A stretch of DNA of 64,000 bases from Candidatus Sulfotelmatobacter sp. GTDB lineage: Bacteria > Acidobacteriota > Terriglobia > Terriglobales > Acidobacteriaceae. Position 1 is the stretch's first letter. Every line of letters begins with the position of its first letter. Made by a program: the position numbers and the translations under genes. Positions 35,114 through 44,398 of the stretch are shown here, piece after piece. The stretch spans positions 62,001 to 126,000 of the forward strand of contig JASHNU010000073.1 in assembly GCA_030041475.1 (NCBI GenBank), read 5' to 3'. The notes beneath the pieces are model-generated. The model searched no databases and had not been told where the DNA came from. It worked only from the letters and a program-made list of their open reading frames with translations.

Positions 35114-36865
35114 GTGAACGCAGCCAAGTTGCTGGACGAAGCGAAAACAGCGAGTGGATTCCAGTCATCTCTGCCCGGACCGCTGGCTTCGGTGGTGCAG
35201 TCGGCGGTTGCTGATTGGCAGTCCAGCGGAAAGATGAAGCGCCTGTGGCAGCGCGATGCCACGCTCTGGACGGGCGATGACGAGGCCAAGTGGCTGGGCT
35301 GGCTCGACACTGTCGAGGAACAACTCGCGCAGCACGAACGATTGCAGAAACTGGCCAAAGAAGTGCAGCAGCGCGGATTTGAGCACATCCTTCTGCTGGG
35401 CATGGGCGGCTCGAGCCTTTGCCCAGAAGTTCTCCGGATGACTTTTGGCCGGATCCCGCAATTCCCCACGCTGCACGTGCTCGACTCGACTGATCCCGCG
35501 CAAGTGAAGTGGTTCGAGCACCAGATAGACATTCCGAAGACGCTCTTCATTGTCGCCAGTAAGTCAGGCAGCACGCTCGAGCCCAATATCTTTAAGCAAT
35601 ATTTCTTCGAGCGCACGCGGCAAGCGGTGGGCACGACGAAGGCCGGCAACCATTTCATCGCCATCACCGATCCCGGCTCGAAGATGCAGCAGGTGGCCGA
35701 ATCAGATCATTTCCTGCACATTTTCTTTGGGCGGCCTTCCATCGGCGGGCGTTATTCGGCGCTGTCGAATTTCGGCATGGTGCCGGCCGCAGCCATGGGC
35801 CTCGACACGAAAACATTCCTCGACCGCGCGGCCGAAATGGTGCGCGCTTGCTCGGCCAACGTCGCCGTAACGGAGAATCCTGGAGCTCAGTTGGGCATTA
35901 TTCTTGGCGCCGCCGTGAAAGCGGGGCGCGACAAGATCACGCTCGTCACCTCGCCGGGCGTTTCCGATCTCGGCGCGTGGCTTGAGCAACTACTGGCCGA
36001 GTCCACTGGGAAAAACGGAAAAGGAATCATTCCTGTAGACCGCGAGCACCTGGCTGCGCCGGAAATCTACGGCAATGATCGCGTCTTTGTTTACGTCCGG
36101 CTGCAGTCGGGGGCTAATGCCGATCAGGATGCGAGAGTCGCCGCGATCGAAAGGGCCGGACATCCTGTAATGCGCATTACCATGTCCGACATCTACGAAC
36201 TCGGGGCGGAATTTTTCCGCTGGGAAATCGCCACGGCCGTCGCCGGGTCCATCATCGGCATCAACGCTTTCAATCAGCCCGACGTGGAAGCCAGCAAAGT
36301 CGTGACGCGCAGTCTGACTTCCGAGTACGAGAAAACTGGCTCGCTGCCGGCGGAAAAGCCCGTCCTCGAAGACGCCGGCATCAAGCTCTTCACCGATGAG
36401 AAAAATGACGCGGCGGTGGCCAAGTTGGCGACCGAACCGACATTGGCTGGATATTTGAAGGCGCACCTTGCTCGCATCAAGCCCGGAGACTATTTTGCCG
36501 TGCTCGGCTACATCCAGATGAACGCCGAGCACGAGCAGAGTTTGCAGGCCGTGCGTCACGCGGTTCGCGACAAGAAAGGCGTGGCCACGTGCCTCGGATT
36601 CGGCCCGCGCTTTCTGCATTCGACCGGGCAGGCTTACAAGGGTGGTCCGAACTCGGGCGTGTTTCTGCAGATTACCTGCGACGATTCGGTCGAACTGCCG
36701 GTTCCCGGCCAGAAATACACCTTCGGCGTGGTCAAGGCGGCGCAGGCGCGTGGAGATTTTCAGGTTTTGGCCGAACGCGGGCGGCGTGCATTGCGCGTTC
36801 ACTTAGGCAGCAACGTGAAAGCGGGACTGGCAACGTTGCAGAGCGCAGTGCAGAAAGCGCTTTGA
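35114..36865 (+). CDS. pgi: Glucose-6-phosphate isomerase
   Basis: 583 residues from a GTG start. Sugar-isomerase motifs: LLGMGGSSLCPEVLRMTFG, VASKSGSTLEPNIF, and GRYSALSNFGMVPAAAMGL. The C-terminal half has the FLHSTGQAYKGGPNSGVFLQ segment with the His of the active site. This is the isomerase type that is fused behind transaldolase in other lineages, here separate. It interconverts glucose-6- and fructose-6-phosphate, linking the oxidative and non-oxidative branches. Confidence 0.93.
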   Translation: MNAAKLLDEAKTASGFQSSLPGPLASVVQSAVADWQSSGKMKRLWQRDATLWTGDDEAKWLGWLDTVEEQLAQHERLQKLAKEVQQRGFEHILLLGMGGSSLCPEVLRMTFGRIPQFPTLHVLDSTDPAQVKWFEHQIDIPKTLFIVASKSGSTLEPNIFKQYFFERTRQAVGTTKAGNHFIAITDPGSKMQQVAESDHFLHIFFGRPSIGGRYSALSNFGMVPAAAMGLDTKTFLDRAAEMVRACSANVAVTENPGAQLGIILGAAVKAGRDKITLVTSPGVSDLGAWLEQLLAESTGKNGKGIIPVDREHLAAPEIYGNDRVFVYVRLQSGANADQDARVAAIERAGHPVMRITMSDIYELGAEFFRWEIATAVAGSIIGINAFNQPDVEASKVVTRSLTSEYEKTGSLPAEKPVLEDAGIKLFTDEKNDAAVAKLATEPTLAGYLKAHLARIKPGDYFAVLGYIQMNAEHEQSLQAVRHAVRDKKGVATCLGFGPRFLHSTGQAYKGGPNSGVFLQITCDDSVELPVPGQKYTFGVVKAAQARGDFQVLAERGRRALRVHLGSNVKAGLATLQSAVQKAL

Positions 36866-36869
36866 AAGG

Positions 36870-36926
36870 GCGCGGCTTCAAGCCGCGCTGCTCCGCCAGC
36901 AGAAATCGAAGGCGGCTTTAGCCGCC
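36870..36926. repeat. Two palindromes between pgi and gnd (REP-like)
   Basis: GCGCGGCTT-C-AAGCCGCGC (36870-36888) and GGCGGCT-TT-AGCCGCC (36911-36926) fold into two hairpins within 61 bp. They resemble the CTAAAGCC elements at 6421-6526. In an operon they may stabilise the upstream mRNA or tune the expression ratio of upstream and downstream genes. Confidence 0.6.
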
Positions 36927-36942
36927 GGCTACTGGAGCAGGC

Positions 36943-37965
36943 ATGCAACTGGGAATGGTAGGGCTTGGGCGCATGGGCGCCAACATGACGCGGCGCTTGA
37001 TGCGCGGCGGACATCAACTCGTCGTTTCTGATCTGAGCGCCGACGCGGTCAGGCAACTCTCGGCGGAAGGCGCGACTGGCTCAACATCGCCCGAAGACCT
37101 GGTCGCAAAGCTGGCACGGCCGCGCGCGGTGTGGATCATGGTTCCCTCCGGCGGTCCCACGGAAGCGACGGTCCAGAAACTTGCGCAGCATCTCAAGCCT
37201 GGCGACGCCATCATCGACGGCGGCAACTCTTACTTCAAAGATGACGTTCGCCGCTCCAAGGAACTCGCGCCCAGCGGCATTCACTACATCGACGTCGGAA
37301 CCAGTGGCGGCGTGTGGGGACTGGAGCGCGGTTACTGCATGATGATCGGTGGGCCCAAAGAGGCGGTGCAGCGCCTCGATCCGATTTTCAAAACGCTGGC
37401 GCCCGGCAAAGGCGACATCCCGCGCACTCCCGGAAGAGAAAAGCTCGGCGGCACCGCCGAAGACGGCTACATCCACTGCGGCCCCTCCGGCGCCGGGCAC
37501 TTCGTGAAGATGGTGCACAACGGCATCGAGTACGGCATCATGCAGGCTTACGCGGAGGGCTTCGACATTTTCAAGAACGCCACCAGCAAAGATCTGCCGG
37601 AGGATATGCGCTACGATCTGAATCTGCCCGACATCGCCGAGGTCTGGCGGCGTGGCAGCGTGGTCGCCTCCTGGCTGCTCGATCTGACCGCGATGGCGCT
37701 CACTGAGAACCCGACGCTTTCGGAATACGAAGGCTTCGTTCAGGATTCCGGCGAAGGGCGCTGGACAATTCAAGCGGCGATTGAAGAAGCCGTGCCCGCC
37801 GACGTGTTGACCGCAGCATTGTACGTACGTTTCCGCTCTCGCCAGCAGCATACCTTCGCCGAGAAGATGCTTTCCGCCATGCGCCAGAAATTCGGCGGAC
37901 ACGTGGAAGCTGGCGAGGGACCGGCTGGCGCGGCTAAGAACGGAGCAAAGAAGAAGACCGCCTAG
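36943..37965 (+). CDS. gnd: 6-phosphogluconate dehydrogenase, short NAD+-type
   Basis: 340 residues, much shorter than the 470-residue dimeric enzyme, hence the bacterial short form. The cofactor motif [42 protein letters not shown] and the catalytic [20 protein letters not shown] (Lys and the family Asn-Gly) are present. It oxidatively decarboxylates 6-phosphogluconate to ribulose-5-phosphate. The short form usually prefers NAD+. ATG at 36943. The C-terminal tail [10 protein letters not shown] is Lys/Ala-rich. Confidence 0.93.
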   Translation: MQLGMVGLGRMGANMTRRLMRGGHQLVVSDLSADAVRQLSAEGATGSTSPEDLVAKLARPRAVWIMVPSGGPTEATVQKLAQHLKPGDAIIDGGNSYFKDDVRRSKELAPSGIHYIDVGTSGGVWGLERGYCMMIGGPKEAVQRLDPIFKTLAPGKGDIPRTPGREKLGGTAEDGYIHCGPSGAGHFVKMVHNGIEYGIMQAYAEGFDIFKNATSKDLPEDMRYDLNLPDIAEVWRRGSVVASWLLDLTAMALTENPTLSEYEGFVQDSGEGRWTIQAAIEEAVPADVLTAALYVRFRSRQQHTFAEKMLSAMRQKFGGHVEAGEGPAGAAKNGAKKKTA

Positions 37966-38000
37966 TTAGCTTCGACCTCTTCGAGAAGTGGGGAATTCTT

Positions 38001-39554
38001 ATGGCTCAACTCGTAGAAACTCCGGCGACAACGCCGCCGCGCATCGGCAAACAGGGCGATCCTTGCGTCATGGTCATTTTCGGAGCCGCGGGCGACCTGA
38101 CCGGGCGCAAGCTGATTCCAGCACTCTACAACCTGGCGCGAGCTGGCCTGCTTTCGCGCGAGTTTGCTGTCGTGGGCGTCGCCCGCGCCAAGATGTCCGA
38201 TGAGGACTTCAAGAAAAAAGTTCACGAGGACGTCAAGGAGTTTTGCGACGACTGCACTGAAGACGACTTGTGGGAGTGGTTCCAGCGGCGCTTCTATTAT
38301 TTCGCCGGCGACTTCAACGACGACAAGCTGTATCCGCAACTCAAAGACTATCTGGCCAAGGTCGATCAGGATCACTCCACCCACCAGAACTTTTTCTATT
38401 ACCTCGCGACCGCGCCCAGTTTTTTCGGGCCCATTGTTGAGAAACTTTCGACCTGTGGCCTGATGGAGCAGGGCAACGGGCAGAACAGCAGCCACTGGCG
38501 CCGCGTGATCATTGAGAAACCGTTTGGCCACGATCTGGAATCCGCGAAGTCCCTGAACCAGCAATTGTTGAAAGTTGCCGACGAAACGCAGGTCTACCGC
38601 ATCGACCACTATCTGGGCAAAGAGACCGTCCAGAACATATTGGCCTTTCGTTTTGCCAACGGAATTTTTGAGCCGGTCTGGAATCGCCGCTACATTGACC
38701 ACGTACAGATTTCTGTCGCGGAAACTGTCGGCGTCGAGGGCCGCGGCAGTTATTTCGATCATGCCGGATCGTTGCGCGACATGGTGCCGAACCACATCAT
38801 GCAGCTCATCTCGCTTACTGCGATGGAACCTCCGATTTCGTTCGATGCCAACGCCGTGCGCGACGAGCAGGCGAAGATTCTGCACGCCATTCAGCCCATG
38901 AGCGACGAGGAAGTCCTGAGCCGGACGATTCGCGGCCAGTACGGCGAGGGCACCGCCGAGGGCAAAAGGGTTCCCGCTTACCGCGCAGAAGAAGACGTTC
39001 CCGCGGATTCCCGGACCGAAACCTTCGTCGCCATGAAGTTGCTCATCGACAACTGGCGCTGGGCCGACGTTCCCTTCTACCTGCGCACGGGCAAGCGCAT
39101 GCCGGTCCGCAATACGCATATCGTGATACAGTTCAGACGGGCGCCATTCGTGCTCTTTCGCGATACGCCGGTCGAGCACCTCATGCCCAATCAACTGGTA
39201 CTGCACATTCAGCCAGAAGAAGGAATCTCGCTGCAATTCGCCGCCAAAGTTCCGGGGCCGGTCATGCGGCTGGGAACTGTCGACATGAATTTCGAGTATC
39301 AGGAATATTTTGGCAAGCAACCCAGCACCGGTTACGAGCGTCTCCTCCATGACTGCATGATTGGCGATCAGACGCTTTTTCAGCGCGCGGACATGGTGGA
39401 AGCCGGATGGTCCGTGGTCAGCCCGATCCTCGACATCTGGAAAGCCCTCCCTCCGCGCAACTTCCCCAACTACGCCTCAGGCACCTGGGGACCGAAGGAG
39501 GCCGACGAACTTCTCGAACGCGACGGCCGCCGCTGGAGGAACTTCGAAAAATGA
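38001..39554 (+). CDS. zwf: Glucose-6-phosphate 1-dehydrogenase
   Basis: 517 residues. The cofactor motif reads [19 protein letters not shown] (GASGDL in most homologues; here Ala replaces Ser), and the active site is [30 protein letters not shown] is the conserved substrate-binding region. It starts the oxidative pentose phosphate pathway. The stop overlaps the glucokinase start as ATGA. Confidence 0.95.
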   Translation: MAQLVETPATTPPRIGKQGDPCVMVIFGAAGDLTGRKLIPALYNLARAGLLSREFAVVGVARAKMSDEDFKKKVHEDVKEFCDDCTEDDLWEWFQRRFYYFAGDFNDDKLYPQLKDYLAKVDQDHSTHQNFFYYLATAPSFFGPIVEKLSTCGLMEQGNGQNSSHWRRVIIEKPFGHDLESAKSLNQQLLKVADETQVYRIDHYLGKETVQNILAFRFANGIFEPVWNRRYIDHVQISVAETVGVEGRGSYFDHAGSLRDMVPNHIMQLISLTAMEPPISFDANAVRDEQAKILHAIQPMSDEEVLSRTIRGQYGEGTAEGKRVPAYRAEEDVPADSRTETFVAMKLLIDNWRWADVPFYLRTGKRMPVRNTHIVIQFRRAPFVLFRDTPVEHLMPNQLVLHIQPEEGISLQFAAKVPGPVMRLGTVDMNFEYQEYFGKQPSTGYERLLHDCMIGDQTLFQRADMVEAGWSVVSPILDIWKALPPRNFPNYASGTWGPKEADELLERDGRRWRNFEK

Positions 39555-40537
39555 TCCTGGCCGGCGATATTGGCGGTACCAATGCCAGGCTGGCTTATTT
39601 TCAACCCCAGAATGGGCACCTGCGGCTGCTCGCGGAGCGCGTCTTCCCCAGCCGCGAGCACAGCGAACTGGGAGAAATCGTAGAACAATTTCTGGAAGAA
39701 TCCGGCACGCGTCCGGAAGTCGCGTGCTTCGGCATCGCAGGCCCGGTGCGTAACGGACGCGTCGAAACTTCCAACCTGCCATGGGTCATCGAGCAATCGC
39801 GACTGGCCAGGCAGATTCGGCTTCCCGCAACCCTCCTCATCAACGACCTTGAGGCCAGCGCCTGGGGCATTGGCGCTCTGGAGAAGACTGATCTGGTTCC
39901 GTTGAACCGCGTCAAAGGTCCCGCCGTCGGCAATCAGGCGGTCATCGCTCCCGGCACAGGCCTCGGCGAGGCAGGAATGTTCTGGGATGGAACCGGGCAT
40001 CACGTTTTCGCTTGTGAAGGCGGGCACACCGATTTCGGACCGCAGGATGATCTGCAGATCGAGTTGTTGCGCTTTCTTCAGAAACGCTTCGGGCACGTCA
40101 GCTATGAGCGAATCGTGTCCGGTCCGGGGTTGGTGAATGTTTACGAATTTCTGCGCGACGGCGGGCGCGAAAAAGAGACGCCGAAGGTCGCGGCTCAGAT
40201 GAAGAGAGGCGATCCGGCCGCCGCGATCTCGCGTGCGGCGCTGGACGCGGCCTGTCCGCTCGCCCTGAAAGCGCTCGACGTTTGGATCTCCGTTTTCGGC
40301 GCCGAAGCCTCGAACCTGGCGCTCAAAACCATGGCGACCGGAGGATTGTTTCTCGCGGGCGGCATCTCGCCGAAGATTCTTCCCAAACTGAAGGAACCTT
40401 TGTTCATGCAGGCCTTCCTGCACAAGGGACGGCTGCGACCGCTCGTCGAATCCATCCCCGTGCAAGTCGTCACCAACGAAAAAGCCGGCTTGCTCGGCGC
40501 GGCGCGCTGCGCCGCCGCCCGCGGCAGCCAGGGTTGA
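39551..40537 (+). CDS. glk: Glucokinase
   Basis: About 328 residues. ATP/sugar kinase motif [17 protein letters not shown] at the start, [15 protein letters not shown] and [15 protein letters not shown] with the GTGLG phosphate loop, then [18 protein letters not shown]. The ATG at 39551 overlaps the zwf stop by 4 nt; the open frame extends farther upstream inside zwf but that part is a shadow. It phosphorylates glucose to feed the operon. Confidence 0.93.
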   Translation: MILAGDIGGTNARLAYFQPQNGHLRLLAERVFPSREHSELGEIVEQFLEESGTRPEVACFGIAGPVRNGRVETSNLPWVIEQSRLARQIRLPATLLINDLEASAWGIGALEKTDLVPLNRVKGPAVGNQAVIAPGTGLGEAGMFWDGTGHHVFACEGGHTDFGPQDDLQIELLRFLQKRFGHVSYERIVSGPGLVNVYEFLRDGGREKETPKVAAQMKRGDPAAAISRAALDAACPLALKALDVWISVFGAEASNLALKTMATGGLFLAGGISPKILPKLKEPLFMQAFLHKGRLRPLVESIPVQVVTNEKAGLLGAARCAAARGSQG

Positions 40538-40555
40538 GCGAACGCGTGAGGCCTT

Positions 40556-41314
40556 GTGAGTTTTTCTTCGCTTGAAATCCGCACCCTGAGCACCCCACAG
40601 GAGTTGTTCGACGCCGCTGCCGAAGAGGTCATCCGTGCCGCCAACGAAGCCGTGGCCGCACGTTCACGCTTCACCATCGCGCTTGCAGGCGGAAACACCC
40701 CCAGAAGCCTCTATCACCTGCTCGCCAGTAACGGCCGCACTTCCTTGCCATGGGAGCACATGTTTTTTTTCTTTGGCGACGAGCGGCACGTGCCTCCGGA
40801 CAACCCGGACAGCAACTACCGCATGGCGAATGAGGCCATGCTGTCGAAGATCCCGTTAACGGCTGGAAATGTGTTTCGGGTTCCCGCGGAAAATCCTGAC
40901 GCTGCCGCTGCGGCCGCGCTCTACGATCAGACTCTGCGACAATTTTTCGCCCCCGCGCCTGGCGACTTCCCCAGCTTCGATCTCATCCTGCTCGGCCTGG
41001 GACCGGACGGCCACACAGCTTCTCTGTTTCCTGGGACTGCCGCGCTGCAAGAAAAGTCGCGCCTGGTGGTCGCCAATTGGGTGGAAAAATTCAAGACGTA
41101 CCGGATCACGTTCACGCTTCCTGTCTTGAATGCGGCGCGCTGCGTGGCCTTTCTGGTCAGCGGCACCGACAAAGCGCCGGCATTGAAAGCGGTGTTGGAA
41201 GGCGACGCTTCCGGCGAGCAGTATCCGGCAAAACTGGTGAGGCCAAGCAACGGAAAACTGATCTGGTTGGTTGACCGGGCCGCGGCGAGCGAGCTTTCGA
41301 AGAGCGCGGCGTAA
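40556..41314 (+). CDS. pgl: 6-phosphogluconolactonase
   Basis: 252 residues from GTG at 40556 (no clear Shine-Dalgarno). Motifs: IALAGGNTPRSLYHLLA, FFFGDERHVPPDNPDSNYRM and LILLGLGPDGHTASLFPGT, all characteristic of the DevB-type lactonase. It hydrolyses 6-phosphogluconolactone between Zwf and Gnd. It ends the operon; a dispersed repeat follows at 41341. Confidence 0.94.
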   Translation: MSFSSLEIRTLSTPQELFDAAAEEVIRAANEAVAARSRFTIALAGGNTPRSLYHLLASNGRTSLPWEHMFFFFGDERHVPPDNPDSNYRMANEAMLSKIPLTAGNVFRVPAENPDAAAAAALYDQTLRQFFAPAPGDFPSFDLILLGLGPDGHTASLFPGTAALQEKSRLVVANWVEKFKTYRITFTLPVLNAARCVAFLVSGTDKAPALKAVLEGDASGEQYPAKLVRPSNGKLIWLVDRAAASELSKSAA

Positions 41315-41340
41315 GAATCAAAAGAGAAACGCGGGAGGCG

Positions 41341-41376
41341 TTGTCATTTCGAGGGGAGTGAGGAATCTGCTTCTCC
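41341..41376 (+). repeat. Dispersed palindromic repeat, copy 2 (GTCATT...GTGAG...CTGCTT family)
   Basis: TTGTCATTTCGAGGGGAGTG then AGGAATCTGCTTCTC. Compared with 7983-8030 (other strand) it shares TTGTCATTyCGA, GTGAG and AAyCTGCTTyTC in order, but lacks the inner CCGGC hairpin. It lies between convergent pgl and the 41443 gene. Confidence 0.55.
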
Positions 41377-41442
41377 TCTCCACCAGCAGAAAACACATTC
41401 CAACTTCGTTGGCAATAACAAGACAGTGCGACGGGAAAGCTC

Positions 41443-41847
41443 TTATCCTCGCCAGTCGCCGATCTCCTTCAAACCTTTGCCACGGGCGTGTTCAAACAAC
41501 CGCACGCGATGGCGCGAATGTTCGAATTCGTGGATATCGGCCCAGACCTCTGCCTGCCAGCCCTTGTCGTGTGCGGCCGATTCACCACAAGTCGCGCAAC
41601 GGGTGTGTAAAGTTACCGGCAGCGATTCTACTCCCACCGGAACGGCTCCCGGCAGTTCGATGAAAATGCAGCGGACTTCTTGTATTTCCTCATCCTCGCC
41701 AAGGATGTGCTCGTAGCGCAGGAGATAACCGAAGCCCAGCTTGTGGGCCTCCGCCTCCGCTTCGGCTCGAGTGTGAAAAGGGCCATACTCCGCCCGCAGC
41801 GGCTCGGTGGAGTCGCAAGCCATCCAGAAGGTTTCCTTGTAAGCCAT
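41443..41847 (-). CDS. Hypothetical protein with a CxxC motif
   Basis: 134 residues, soluble, mixed alpha/beta composition. It begins MAYKETFWMACDSTEPLRAE, has an Ala/Glu-rich helix (HTRAEAEAEAHKLGFGYLLR), and contains HTRCATCGESAAHDKGW, a likely zinc or redox site, followed by several His residues (EFEHSRHRVRLFEHARG). No family is recognised. ATG at 41847. Convergent with pgl. Confidence 0.6.
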   Translation of the reverse strand: MAYKETFWMACDSTEPLRAEYGPFHTRAEAEAEAHKLGFGYLLRYEHILGEDEEIQEVRCIFIELPGAVPVGVESLPVTLHTRCATCGESAAHDKGWQAEVWADIHEFEHSRHRVRLFEHARGKGLKEIGDWRG

Positions 41848-42222
41848 CGCGGGTTCGCCTCGGGGGCCGCGAAGCCGGCTCTTTGGCTGCGGTCTGAGCC
41901 TGCTCTTCGGAGTCCGGTCCCAAAGAGCAATTCAGAGGCCGCGGAGAGAATTGGCTAAGGCTCTTGCTTACCATAGAGTTAACCCAAAACAAATGAGTAC
42001 CGACAAGAGCATTGCATGAAACCTTTTGCAGAAGAATGACGGGATGCGGGCGGTCGCAGCGGCGGGAATTGAAAACGCTTCGCAGCGGCCAGCTATCCAG
42101 GAAGACGCAAAGAATTGCAACGTGAGTACGGTTTCTCCGCGTCTCCACACTTTTCAGTGCCGCCGGCTTATGCGCCGAGCGTCCCACCTGGGTGTCAGCA
42201 GCACCGGCGACAGCCTTCGTTG
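41848..42222. other. Intergenic stretch, no gene seen
   Basis: 375 bp between a hypothetical gene and the first HTH gene, both on the minus strand. Short frames here lack ribosome sites and family motifs. It should hold the promoter of the hypothetical gene at 41847 and the 3-prime end of the HTH pair transcript. I see no convincing hairpin with a T run. Confidence 0.4.
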
Positions 42223-42480
42223 TCAGGCCCCGATCGCCCGCCCCGCCAGTTCGCCGTGCTCCTGCTCGAGCGGCCAGTTCCTGCCGCCATGGCTGGCCAC
42301 GTACATCGCCAGCTCCAGACGGCTCCAGACGCCCAGCTTGTCAAATGTGCTGCGCAGATGATTTTTGATCACTTGCTCGGTAGTGCCGACGATCTTGCCA
42401 ATTTCGCGATTGGTAAGCCCCTGCCACACCAGTTGCGCCACTTGTATTTCTTTCGGGGTAAGACACTCACACGGCGTCAT
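42223..42480 (-). CDS. HTH-only LuxR/GerE-type regulator (pair A, second gene)
   Basis: 85 residues consisting almost only of a GerE/LuxR DNA-binding domain: LTPKEIQVAQLVWQGLTNRE, then IGTT-like (VGTTEQVIKNHLRSTFDKLG). There is no receiver or sensor domain. A second, divergent version of this protein lies at 47751-47987 with the same companion gene. The ATG at 42480 overlaps the stop of the upstream HTH gene by 4 nt, so the two are translationally coupled. Confidence 0.82.
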   Translation of the reverse strand: MTPCECLTPKEIQVAQLVWQGLTNREIGKIVGTTEQVIKNHLRSTFDKLGVWSRLELAMYVASHGGRNWPLEQEHGELAGRAIGA

Positions 42481-42701
42481 GACTGCGCTTCCTCCTTGGT
42501 GAACATGGCAATCGCCAGCTTCACCCGCTTTCGGCCATCGCGGATTCCTGCACGCAAGAAGAGCGTGCGCAAATGCTGTTTTACGGTGCGCGGGCTGATG
42601 TTCAACTGTCCCGCAATTTCTTTGTTGCTGCAGCCCTGCACCAGGAGATTCAGAACCTGTTGGTCTCGGGGTGTGACTTTGACTTGCTCCAGATCGATCA
42701 C
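42477..42701 (-). CDS. HTH-only LuxR/GerE-type regulator (pair A, first gene)
   Basis: About 74 residues from a GTG at 42701, chosen because GGAGG lies 8 nt before it and the length then matches its paralogue at 47906-48196; the frame is open 68 codons farther upstream. The domain reads VTPRDQQVLNLLVQGCSNKE, then IAGQLNISPRTVKQHLRTLF and the distinctive IRDGRKRVKLAIAMF end. It lacks any sensory domain. It ends in an ATGA overlap with the second HTH gene. Confidence 0.78.
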   Translation of the reverse strand: MIDLEQVKVTPRDQQVLNLLVQGCSNKEIAGQLNISPRTVKQHLRTLFLRAGIRDGRKRVKLAIAMFTKEEAQS

Positions 42702-43258
42702 AATTGCATCCTCCACGTTCCGGGAATCAACTTCACCCTCTCCTAAAGCACACCTTTCGCCATTTATTCGGGCGCAGAAATGACAAAGCCCTAAGATATT
42801 GCGATCGCTATGGTTGTAGCGGCGATGCCTGTGTTTCAGGCGTTCTTCAGGAAGGACGTGGTAGCCTGAGAAAGTTCCGATTTGGTCCAGCAACTTGACC
42901 CACAAACCGCACCTGCACGATCTTGGTTTATGGCAGGCCTGCCTAGGGACAGGCCGATAACACAGGTGAGGACGCGACAGTTTCGTACACCTTTGGCAGA
43001 TCCCCTTTCACTTCTGCACGTTCCGCAGTACGAGAGAGCCCGGCATAATTTCATGAGGCTTACATCGAAGAACTCGATCTGCCCAACGTACCTCTGCCAT
43101 CATCTTTCCCACATCGGTCACAGCACAGAGGACCCCATTCTCAATTCGGGGCTGGGAGAGACTTTTGCACAGCTCACAACGCCATGGGCGCAGGTGCTTC
43201 ACGCCATAACTGGAATGGTGGTCGAAAACGTTGCTGCAAACATTGCTTCGACACGGGG
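42702..43258. other. Intergenic stretch with a nested palindrome
   Basis: About 560 bp between the divergent HTH pair A and the beta-barrel gene, with no supported gene. GGCAGGCCTGCC (42932-42943) is a perfect 12-bp palindrome, and GGCCTG-CCTAGGGA-CAGGCC (42936-42955) overlaps it, a plausible binding site for HTH dimers. Both transcripts should start in this stretch. Confidence 0.4.
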
Positions 43259-44134
43259 ATGAATCTGGCACTCATGCTTAATTTCATCCCCTCAGGTAGC
43301 ACCGAAAATTCAGGGCCGAGTCCTGGTCAGCGGGTGGTGATTTCTGAGCGCTCGAAAACCAGGCTGAGGACAATCCTCTGTTTCTTCTCTCTGCTGCTTC
43401 TTGGCAGCGGTCTCAGCTTCGCTCAGGGCGGGCCTCCCTTCTACACCACCGATCCTGCAACTCCCGGTCACCTGAACTGGGAAATCAATTTCGGTTATAT
43501 GCCGTTTCTGTACAGCGGCAATTCCATCACCCACACCCCCGACGTGGACATCAATTTCGGCGTGGGAGACCGCATTCAGCTCACTTACGAAAATGCCTGG
43601 CTGCGTGTCTGGAACCAGGGCACTCCCGCGAAATATGGCCTGGGGCAGGACATACTCGGGTTAAAGTGGCGCTTCTACGACACGGGCGAGAAGGGCATGC
43701 AGTTCTCCATTTTTCCCCAGCTCTCGGTCAACAATCCCAATCACGCCGTGCAACGTGGCATCACGCCCCCGGGCGCGAGTTTGCTGCTTCCCGTTGAGTT
43801 CACCCGGAAAATCGGCCCCATCGACCTGAACATTGAATCCGGCTATAACATCGTGCATCTCGGACCAGACGGTTGGTTCACCGGAGTGATCGTCGGCCAC
43901 GAGTTCACCAAGAAGCTCGAACTGGACGCCGAATTTTTCTGCACCGGCACCTTCCACCCTGCCTATGCACAGCCCACGCTCGACGTCGGCGGCCGATACA
44001 AACTGCACCGGCCTTTCATTCTTCTCTGGATGGCTGGGCGCGGGGTCGAACCGGCCAAAAGCGACCAGCCGTACTTCGTCGGCTATTTCGGGGTGCAGGT
44101 CCTGCTGCCGCTGAAGTCCTATGACAGGGAGTGA
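43259..44134 (+). CDS. Predicted outer-membrane beta-barrel protein
   Basis: About 291 residues. After a long polar start comes a signal peptide (RLRTILCFFSLLLLGSGLSF, AQ cut), then alternating amphipathic strands such as LNWEINFGYMPFLYSGNSI, VDINFGVGDRIQLTYENAWL and IDLNIESGYNIVHLGPDGWF. The pattern recalls the MetA-pathway-of-phenol-degradation-like transporter family of outer-membrane proteins; substrate unknown. Start is uncertain: ATG 43259 or GTG 43337 directly before the signal peptide. Confidence 0.68.
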   Translation: MNLALMLNFIPSGSTENSGPSPGQRVVISERSKTRLRTILCFFSLLLLGSGLSFAQGGPPFYTTDPATPGHLNWEINFGYMPFLYSGNSITHTPDVDINFGVGDRIQLTYENAWLRVWNQGTPAKYGLGQDILGLKWRFYDTGEKGMQFSIFPQLSVNNPNHAVQRGITPPGASLLLPVEFTRKIGPIDLNIESGYNIVHLGPDGWFTGVIVGHEFTKKLELDAEFFCTGTFHPAYAQPTLDVGGRYKLHRPFILLWMAGRGVEPAKSDQPYFVGYFGVQVLLPLKSYDRE

Positions 44135-44398
44135 TCTCTGGTTACCATAGTCACCGATCGCCTCTACTAGTCGCTTCAGCCCAACTTTTGCTGGCAAAGA
44201 AGACTCGCAAGCTGGGGCTTCCAGCGTTAAACTAGGGAGGATCTAGGAGCGCTTCCAGCGGAGCGTCAGGCAAGCCCCGGAATTTTCTTCCCCCATTTGA
44301 AAATCGGCCTTGGTACTTCCGATTGACCGCGGAATTTACAATAGAATACGCACAGCTCTCTCCGGAACAACACCGGACTGCAGACATCGGACGGCTTC

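Noticed and set aside
42702-42905. N-terminal extension of the first HTH gene of pair A
   Set aside because: Its residues show no domain, and a strong ribosome site precedes GTG 42701 at a length matching its paralogue.
44200-44290. GGGGCTT ... AAGCCCC pair as a terminator after the beta-barrel gene
   Set aside because: About 50 nt apart with no T run; too weak to call.
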